DNA from: Halomonas sp. I5-271120
Lineage (GTDB): Bacteria; Pseudomonadota; Gammaproteobacteria; Pseudomonadales; Halomonadaceae
Length of the DNA: 64,000 nucleotides
NCBI RefSeq assembly: GCF_030553075.1
Contig: NZ_CP130701.1
Span: forward strand, 1,736,001 to 1,800,000
Direction: 5' to 3'
Under the pieces are notes generated by a model. The model did not search any database. It was not told where the DNA came from and was given only the letters and a program-made list of their open reading frames with translations. The number at the start of each line of letters is the position of its first letter. The first letter of the stretch is position 1. Below, one piece after another: positions 61,195 through 64,000 of the stretch. Made by a program: the position numbers and the translations under genes.

Positions 61195-61674
61195 TTAGGA
61201 GGAAGAGTCCCCATTTACTCGCTCGAACCAATTCCGTTCGTAAAAATGCCGAACTGCAGAGATTACATCTTCTATATTTTTCCCATCGACGAAGTAGGCA
61301 AGTACGGGCCCACAATCCATGCTCTGTACCGAGTCGAGATTCTCCCATTCATCAAGCGTTGACCCATGGACTGCCCCGCGTACCGAACTACTGGTCGCCA
61401 TATGCTTGGATCGATTTCACAGTTGCCGCAAAATGTCGAATTCTGGGAGTTCGAAAATTTCACAATAGAACTGCTCCTCCGGCGTGTGCGGCTCATTTTT
61501 GGGGGAGTAACTTGGTGCAATCCACTCCCTGAGGTGTGTGAAGCCAAAAACTAAAAGGAGAAGTTCTTCTACGCGCTTGTTTTTCTTCTCACCAAAGCGT
61601 TTCTCAACCTGCGTCAAAAGGTGGAAAAGTGCTCGTGGAGATTTGAGGTCAAAGAAGTCCGTGGTGTCTGTCAT
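61195..61674 (-). pseudogene. Hypothetical HEPN-like gene broken by an in-frame TGA
   Basis: Two minus-strand frames of 85 and 68 codons lie in the same frame, separated by TGA at 61,417-61,419 and five codons. Read through, the sequence has FDILRQL-x-NRSKHMA, where a Cys (TGC/TGT) would complete an LCNxxKH box seen in some helical HEPN-like families. The whole would be 159 residues. It is AT-richer than its surroundings. It could be a nonsense pseudogene or a sequencing error; two independent small proteins are less likely. Confidence 0.5.
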
Positions 61675-61872
61675 TATGTTTCCTATGATAAGTTCTTCTA
61701 TTTCTGCAGCCTATTAAAGATTTAGAGCTAAAGTGGATCTTCGGATAGTATTGGCGAATTCTCTGTTGCAAGAACAACCTTGTAGGCTGCCGGTGATACC
61801 CCTGTACTAGAAAGGGTTGTGCTTACTGAGGCTCTGGCATGTCTTTGGCGGCAGCTCACCGAAGGTGTGGAA

Positions 61873-61957
61873 CTGGCCTGCGGCTTCATTAGCACCTCGA
61901 GCTTTACCCGGGCCTTTCGCCAGCACTTTGCCAAGACCCCGCGCCAGGTGCGCGGGG
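61873..61957 (+). pseudogene. C-terminal fragment of a GlxA/AraC-type regulator gene
   Basis: Translation VELACGFISTSSFTRAFRQH then FAKTPRQVRGG matches the C-terminus of the intact regulator ending at 61,051 (LACGFTSASSFSRAFRQH, FAKAPRQVREE), with roughly 85% DNA identity over ~85 bases. Nothing upstream continues the gene. A partial duplication or the remnant of a lost paralogue. Confidence 0.8.
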
Positions 61958-61969
61958 GGAGGGGCGTTT

Positions 61970-62716
61970 CTATCTACCACCCGCCACATCAAGCAGGGCA
62001 CCTGTTGAGTAAGAGGCATCATCCGAAAGCAACCAAAGGATGGCGTTGGCGACTTCTTCGGCAGTGCCACCGCGTTGCATGGGCACAGACCCTTTCACTC
62101 GATCTACCCGGTCCGGCTCACCCCCGCTGGCATGAATATCCGTATAGATAACGCCAGGGCGCACGGCGTTGACTCTGATTCCCACGGGGGCGACCTCTTT
62201 TGCCAGGCCAAGAGTAAAGGTGTCGATGGCCCCTTTTGACGCGGCATAGTCCACATACTCGTTGGGAGAGCCAAGCCGGGCGGCAGCCGAGGAGACATTC
62301 ACGATCGCGCCGCCCGCACCACCATTCGAGCTAGACATGCGGCGGACCGCTTCACGTGCACAGATAAAGCTGCCGATGACGTTGGTGGCGAAAACACGCC
62401 TGAGGCGATCAGCATCGATCTGCTCTACGCGCATGTGCTCCTCTAAGACGCCGGCATTGTTGACCAATGCCGTGACCGGGCCAAAGGCGTCATCGACCTG
62501 TTCGAACAGGCGCACCACCTCGGCCTCAACACTCACGTCGGCTGCAAGCGCAATCGCTTCTCCACCTGCTTTAAGAATCTCATCGACAACGGCGGAAGCG
62601 GCGGCCTTGTTACGCAGATAGCTGATGCAAACGGCATAGCCAGACTGCGCAGCCAGGCGCGCCGTAGCTGCGCCAATTCCACGGCTACCGCCGGTAACGA
62701 TCAGGACCTTTTTCAA
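61970..62716 (-). CDS. SDR-family oxidoreductase, YgfF-like
   Basis: A 248-residue short-chain dehydrogenase with TGGSRGIG cofactor motif, NNAG, catalytic Ser (VNVSS) and YAASK. It matches E. coli YgfF closely along its length (GEYVDYAASKGAIDT-like segment, HASGGEP, RVDRVKxxxPMQRGG, EEVANAILWLLSDDASY). Substrate unknown. I chose the TTG at 62716 because GGAGG lies eight bases upstream and the product then begins KKVLIVTGG as in relatives; in-frame ATGs at 62,731 and 62,740 overlap or precede that ribosome-binding site. Confidence 0.9.
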   Translation of the reverse strand: MKKVLIVTGGSRGIGAATARLAAQSGYAVCISYLRNKAAASAVVDEILKAGGEAIALAADVSVEAEVVRLFEQVDDAFGPVTALVNNAGVLEEHMRVEQIDADRLRRVFATNVIGSFICAREAVRRMSSSNGGAGGAIVNVSSAAARLGSPNEYVDYAASKGAIDTFTLGLAKEVAPVGIRVNAVRPGVIYTDIHASGGEPDRVDRVKGSVPMQRGGTAEEVANAILWLLSDDASYSTGALLDVAGGR

Positions 62717-62871
62717 TGAACATTCCTCCATGCCCTTCATCTTGACCATGCGATATCTCGCGCTTTGTGGCTAACGCTGATGCCCCGCACTGACAGCACG
62801 AGTGGGTTACGGAAAGAAGGCTAAGCCGCCATGTACTAGCCGTCGCTTTGCCCGTGATGGTTACCTGGCCA

Positions 62872-63468
62872 TTAAGCCATGCCTTGGAAATTCGGCAATG
62901 AAGCCACTCTGGCAAGCCACGCTTGCACCGAGGGATAGGCTTCCAGATCGAAGCCGCCTTCGTGGGCTACATGCGTGTAGGCATATAGCGAAATATCTGC
63001 AGTGGTGAAGTGCTCCCCCGCTATAAAGGGCGTTTTCCTAAGCTGCTGCTCCATCACTTGCAGCGCCTTGTGCCCGCCAGCTTGCTTTGACTCATACTCC
63101 CCTTTCTTGTCGTCAGGCAGGCCTAGGTATTTATTGATAAAGCGCGCCACGGCAATAAATGGCTCATGGCTGTATTGTTCAAAAAATTGCCATTGCAGCA
63201 CCTGAGCTTGTGCCCAGCGTTCGTCTGGGTAGAGGGCCGACCCACTGGCTAAATAGTTGATAATGGCGTTTGACTCAGCAAGGGTTTTTCCCTGATCCAG
63301 CTCAAGCAAGGGAATTTTGCCATTGGGGTTCCTTGCCAAGAACTCATCATTCTTCGTTTCGTCAGCCAGGATATCGACATCGATCCACTCGTGGTCAATG
63401 TTCAGAAAACTACAAACGAGCTGCACCTTGTAGCAGTTACCTGATTGTCTATCCCCGTAAATTTTCAC
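62872..63468 (-). CDS. Glutathione S-transferase family protein
   Basis: A 198-residue GST. The N-terminal thioredoxin-like domain has KIYGDRQSGNCYKVQLVCSF, NPNGKIPLLELD and ESNAIINYLA (glutathione-binding Glu-Ser); the helical C-terminal domain has FTTADISLYAYTH. Substrate unknown; probably stress or xenobiotic conjugation. Transcribed in the same direction as the SDR gene with ~155 bases between them. Confidence 0.93.
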   Translation of the reverse strand: MKIYGDRQSGNCYKVQLVCSFLNIDHEWIDVDILADETKNDEFLARNPNGKIPLLELDQGKTLAESNAIINYLASGSALYPDERWAQAQVLQWQFFEQYSHEPFIAVARFINKYLGLPDDKKGEYESKQAGGHKALQVMEQQLRKTPFIAGEHFTTADISLYAYTHVAHEGGFDLEAYPSVQAWLARVASLPNFQGMA

Positions 63469-63692
63469 GCACCCTCCTTTAGCAGGTAACAGGTATTAGG
63501 CTGCGAGCTCGTTTACTGACCTGAACACGCTCGAGCGTTCAATGAGGATACTGGCGAATTCCCACAGGCAGCACAACCTTGCCGGCTGCTGCCTGACGAG
63601 GAAGTGGTGTGTGTGGAATGAGGAATGAGCGACAGGAGCAGAAAGGTGGCCCGGGCATTGAAGCCCGGGCAGGTGCCTAAGGGCGGTTTGCC

Positions 63693-64000
63693 TCAGGCGG
63701 GGCGGGTGACGTAGCGGGTCTCAAGGTAGGCATCGAGGCCTGCAAGGCCGAGCTCGCGACCGATGCCGCTTCTCTTCATGCCGCCCCAACCGAGCCCTGG
63801 TGGCGCCACTTGGCAGCTATTGCACCAGACGTTGCCGGCGGTGAGTCGGCTCGCCAGGACCTCGGCCCGCGCGGCATCGCCTGCGACCACGGTGGCGGCC
63901 AGGCCGAAATCGCTGTCGTTGGCGAGCGCCACCGCTTCGTCGTCGTCCTTTACGGCTCGCGCGCACAGCACCGGGCCGAAGATCTCTTCACGCCACAGGC
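63693..64000 (-). CDS. Aldehyde dehydrogenase, C-terminal part (5' end outside the window)
   Basis: The frame is open to the right edge. Visible residues include EEIFGPVL, VALANDSDFGLAATV, LTAGNVWCNS and GGMKRSGIGRELG, all typical of the C-terminal third of NAD(P)-dependent aldehyde dehydrogenases, including betaine-aldehyde and aminobutyraldehyde types. The catalytic Cys lies outside the window. Which aldehyde it uses cannot be said from this part. Confidence 0.92.
   Translation of the reverse strand, partial: LWREEIFGPVLCARAVKDDDEAVALANDSDFGLAATVVAGDAARAEVLASRLTAGNVWCNSCQVAPPGLGWGGMKRSGIGRELGLAGLDAYLETRYVTRPA

Noticed and set aside
61417..61419. TGA as a selenocysteine codon
   Set aside because: No SECIS-like hairpin seen directly downstream and no redox-type context; a nonsense change is simpler.

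Overview
The window looks like a chromosome segment of a Halomonas-type gammaproteobacterium (Halomonadaceae). This is inferred from the high GC content, a Pseudomonas-like crc/pyrE/rph neighbourhood, and the many genes for betaine, BCCT, cyanophycin and amino-acid use. No ribosomal RNA gene is present to confirm it.

Region 1 (1 to about 26,205) is a mosaic genomic island. It opens inside a defence operon whose gene order matches BREX type 3: brxC-like DUF6079 protein (cut by the left edge), adenine methyltransferase, SNF2 helicase, PglZ and BrxA. An extra Schlafen/AlbA_2-type ATP-binding protein sits between methylase and helicase. A mobile-element backbone follows on the minus strand: a very acidic small protein, RadC, a YqaJ-type exonuclease, an ERF single-strand annealing protein, a DUF932 protein and small hypotheticals. 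After it come an IS3 remnant, a HEPN/RES-domain toxin-like gene, an alpA gene split by a complete IS21-family element, an AT-rich orphan gene with a PD-(D/E)XK-like motif, a decayed integrase and an intact P4-type integrase. The intact integrase faces the 3' end of yicC, a known integration site for some mobilizable islands, and nested inverted repeats lie between them. The other island end is not visible and is probably left of base 1.

Region 2 (26,207 to 34,326) is core chromosome: yicC, rph, crc, pyrE, a YfaZ-like outer-membrane protein, trmL, rep, a double-domain cytochrome c5 and tRNA-Arg(CCG).

Region 3 (34,334 to 64,000) is metabolic and regulatory. It holds a polar amino-acid ABC importer; a frameshifted TSUP gene; a DUF2237 protein; a PiuC-like dioxygenase; a secreted His/Gly/Glu-rich protein; and a probable 2-trimethylaminoethylphosphonate operon (tmpA, tmpB, a betaine-type binding protein and a class II aldolase) with a divergent GlxA-type regulator. 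Next are a TetR regulator with three palindromic operators before a carboxymuconolactone-decarboxylase-family gene, a VOC protein, a LysR regulator, glutaminase, a BCCT transporter, a TSUP transporter and a MarR/EamA divergent pair. A cyanophycin operon (cphB-cphA-iadA) with its own GlxA-type regulator follows. The right end has a broken HEPN-like gene, an AraC-gene fragment, a YgfF-like SDR, a GST and a partial aldehyde dehydrogenase.

A recurring oddity is short tandem duplication of 11-20 bp at gene ends and between genes. In three unrelated genes the duplicated unit includes the last codons and the stop codon.
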